Positions 8,294 to 9,692 of a DNA stretch of 9,692 bases are shown piece by piece (within the stretch, counting starts at the first letter, position 1; every line of letters starts with the position of its first letter). The DNA comes from Puniceicoccales bacterium. Its GTDB lineage: Bacteria > Verrucomicrobiota > Verrucomicrobiia > Opitutales > Oceanipulchritudinaceae. The stretch lies in the NCBI GenBank assembly GCA_030595525.1, contig JAUVDD010000046.1:1-9692 (forward strand), written 5' to 3'. The translations under genes and the position numbers were made by a program. The notes under the pieces were generated by a model. The model was given only the letters and a program-made list of their open reading frames with translations. It did no database searches and was not told where the DNA came from.

Positions 8294-8329
8294 AAAAACA
8301 CCCTTCTGCATCTGCGGAAGGGTGTTTTT
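8294..8329. terminator. Strong bidirectional rho-independent terminator between the EF-G-like gene and clpC
   Basis: A 16-bp stem with one T-G wobble pairs AAAAACACCCTTCTGC (8294-8309) with GCGGAAGGGTGTTTTT (8314-8329) around the loop ATCT. It ends in T5 on the plus strand and, through the matching A5, in U5 on the minus strand. It therefore serves both convergent genes: 25 bases after the EF-G-like stop and 20 bases after the clpC stop. Confidence 0.92.
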
Positions 8330-8349
8330 AAATTAGAAAGCAGGAGGCT

Positions 8350-9692
8350 CTAAACCCCAGTGGTTGGAGCCTTCTGTATAAATGTCAGGGTCTTTCCATC
8401 TTCCGTCACATCCACCTGTACGACCTCATTCTCCTTGAGATCCCCTCGCAGAAGCGATTCCGCTAACGGATCCTCCAGGTTGTTCTCAACAGATCGACGC
8501 AGCGGTCGGGCACCAAACTTTTCATCGTATCCCTGTTCAATCAGGAAATCCTTCGCCGCATCGGACACTTCCAAATACATGTGGCGATCAGCCAGTCGCT
8601 TGGTAATCCCCCGCATCTCGATATCGATGATCTTGCGCAGGTGTTTCCTGAGCAGTTGGTGGAAAACGATGATACTGTTGATACGATTGAGGAATTCCGG
8701 TTTAAAGACCCGCTTGGCCTCTTCCATGATCTTGGTCTTCGTCTTCTCGAAGGTATCCTCGTAATCATCCATCCCAAATCCAAGGCCCTGATTCTTCTGC
8801 AGAATATGGGCACCGACATTGGAGGTCATGATGATAATGGTATTACGGAAATCAACGGTGCGCCCAAGGCTGTCTGTCAATCGGCCTTCTTCCAGGACCT
8901 GGAGAAGGATTTGTACGACATCCGGGTGGGTTTTTTCGATTTCATCAAACAAGACCACACAATAAGGCTTACGGCGGACGGTCTCGGTCAACTGTCCACC
9001 TTCATCATAACCCACATATCCAGGAGGCGATCCAATCAGACGACTGACGGAGAACTTCTCCATGTATTCCGACATGTCCACCTGAACGATGGCATCCACG
9101 TTCCCGAAAATCGTTTCAGCCAAGGTCTTGGCTAAATGGGTCTTGCCAACACCCGTTGGCCCCATGAACAAAAATGAACCAATCGGACGGCGAGGATCTT
9201 TCAAGTCGGCACGACTCCGGCGCAGCGCCTTGGCGATGGCAATCGTAGCGTCGTCCTGACCAATGACCATTTCCTGCAACTCTGCTTCGAGATTCAACAG
9301 CTTCTCGGATTCCTTCTGCTCCATCCGGCGAAGTGGAATTCCGGTCCAGGCACTAACAACATGCAGCATGTCTTCTTCATCAACCGTAATCCGGGTCTCA
9401 GCACGCGTCTTCTTCCACTCCTCGATCATTTCTTCCCGCTGTGTGCGGAGCTTCTTTTCCTCGTCCCGGAACCTGGCAGCGTCTTCAAACTGCTGCTTGC
9501 TGATCGAATCTTCCTTTTTTCCACAGACTTCCTCTATCTCCTTACCCAATTCCTCGATTTCCGGAGGACGGTTCAGGGAAGTGATACGGGCCCGTGCGCC
9601 GGATTCATCCAATACATCGATGGCCTTGTCCGGTAGAAAGCGTGAAGTGATGTAACGCTCTGACAGGTGAACGGCTGCTTCCAGCGCTTTCT
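8350..9692 (-). CDS. clpC: ATP-dependent Clp protease ATP-binding subunit ClpC, C-terminal 446 residues, partial
   Basis: An AAA+ unfoldase that feeds proteins to the ClpP peptidase; its stop is the TAG at 8352-8350. The frame is open to the window edge, so about half of the usual 810-850 residues is visible. Fragment residue 1 is the codon at 9690-9688. It opens with the end of the first AAA domain, ERYITSRFLPDKAIDVLDES (11-30), followed by a UVR-type middle domain with KQQFEDAARFRDEEKKL (65-81), which separates ClpC from ClpA and ClpB. The second AAA domain has Walker A GPTGVGKT (177-184), pore loop GYVG (224-227), Walker B VVLFDE (245-250), sensor 1 Asn291, arginine finger Arg336 in FLNRI, and sensor 2 Arg395 in GARPLRR. 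The QGLGF loop (301-305) is the expected ClpP-docking tripeptide LGF, so it should partner ClpP. All key residues of the visible half are present. Confidence 0.96.
   Translation of the reverse strand, partial: KALEAAVHLSERYITSRFLPDKAIDVLDESGARARITSLNRPPEIEELGKEIEEVCGKKEDSISKQQFEDAARFRDEEKKLRTQREEMIEEWKKTRAETRITVDEEDMLHVVSAWTGIPLRRMEQKESEKLLNLEAELQEMVIGQDDATIAIAKALRRSRADLKDPRRPIGSFLFMGPTGVGKTHLAKTLAETIFGNVDAIVQVDMSEYMEKFSVSRLIGSPPGYVGYDEGGQLTETVRRKPYCVVLFDEIEKTHPDVVQILLQVLEEGRLTDSLGRTVDFRNTIIIMTSNVGAHILQKNQGLGFGMDDYEDTFEKTKTKIMEEAKRVFKPEFLNRINSIIVFHQLLRKHLRKIIDIEMRGITKRLADRHMYLEVSDAAKDFLIEQGYDEKFGARPLRRSVENNLEDPLAESLLRGDLKENEVVQVDVTEDGKTLTFIQKAPTTGV

Noticed and set aside
8581..9135. 184-codon plus-strand open frame inside clpC
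   Set aside because: It lies antisense to highly conserved ClpC coding sequence, has no recognisable domain, and is explained by codon bias of the real gene. The same applies to the antisense frames at 2501-2971 and 7048-7548.
9610..9612. Apparent start of clpC at 9612
   Set aside because: The codon is an internal TTG (Leu) inside PDKAIDVLDES; the frame continues to the window edge with ClpC sequence, so the gene is truncated by the window.

Overview
The window looks like chromosomal core DNA from a bacterium, with moderate GC and tightly packed genes. It shows no phage, IS, CRISPR, tRNA or rRNA sequence. The style of several proteins points to the PVC group, most likely Verrucomicrobiota and perhaps Opitutae/Puniceicoccales. 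The clues are the glucose-1-phosphate adenylyltransferase N-terminus, an EF-G-2-type elongation factor, a UVR-containing ClpC and a GGGQ-type FAH-fold enzyme. This assignment is from memory of protein families, not from a search. Most visible gene starts have no Shine-Dalgarno sequence.

Layout. (1) 1-255, minus: 5' end of glgC (glycogen synthesis), cut by the window edge. It diverges from (2) glmS, plus, 332-2191, whose start is corrected to the ATG that exposes the catalytic N-terminal Cys. (3) trpE, plus, 2204-3697, follows 12 bases after glmS, probably in one transcript. (4) 3698-3823 is a convergent intergenic stretch. It holds a compact double-palindrome element and an intrinsic terminator for the next gene. 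(5) 3824-5164, minus: a thymidine/pyrimidine-nucleoside phosphorylase homologue with a strongly altered active site. (6) 5276-6076, plus: an FAH-family enzyme divergent from it. (7) 6190-8268, plus: an EF-G-like translational GTPase of the EF-G-2 type. (8) a strong bidirectional terminator, 8294-8329. (9) 8350 to the window end, minus: the C-terminal half of clpC.

How the genes relate. glgC and glmS share a promoter region and draw on the same hexose-phosphate pool: glucose-1-P to ADP-glucose, and fructose-6-P to glucosamine-6-P. glmS and trpE both feed from glutamine-dependent chemistry, but I see no firm functional link. The other genes look like independent housekeeping units. No clear multi-gene new system is visible. 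The best leads are the phosphorylase whose phosphate/substrate loop has been rewritten without length change, the 55-bp cruciform-like element at 3708-3762, and the EF-G paralogue with a degenerate guanine-recognition motif.
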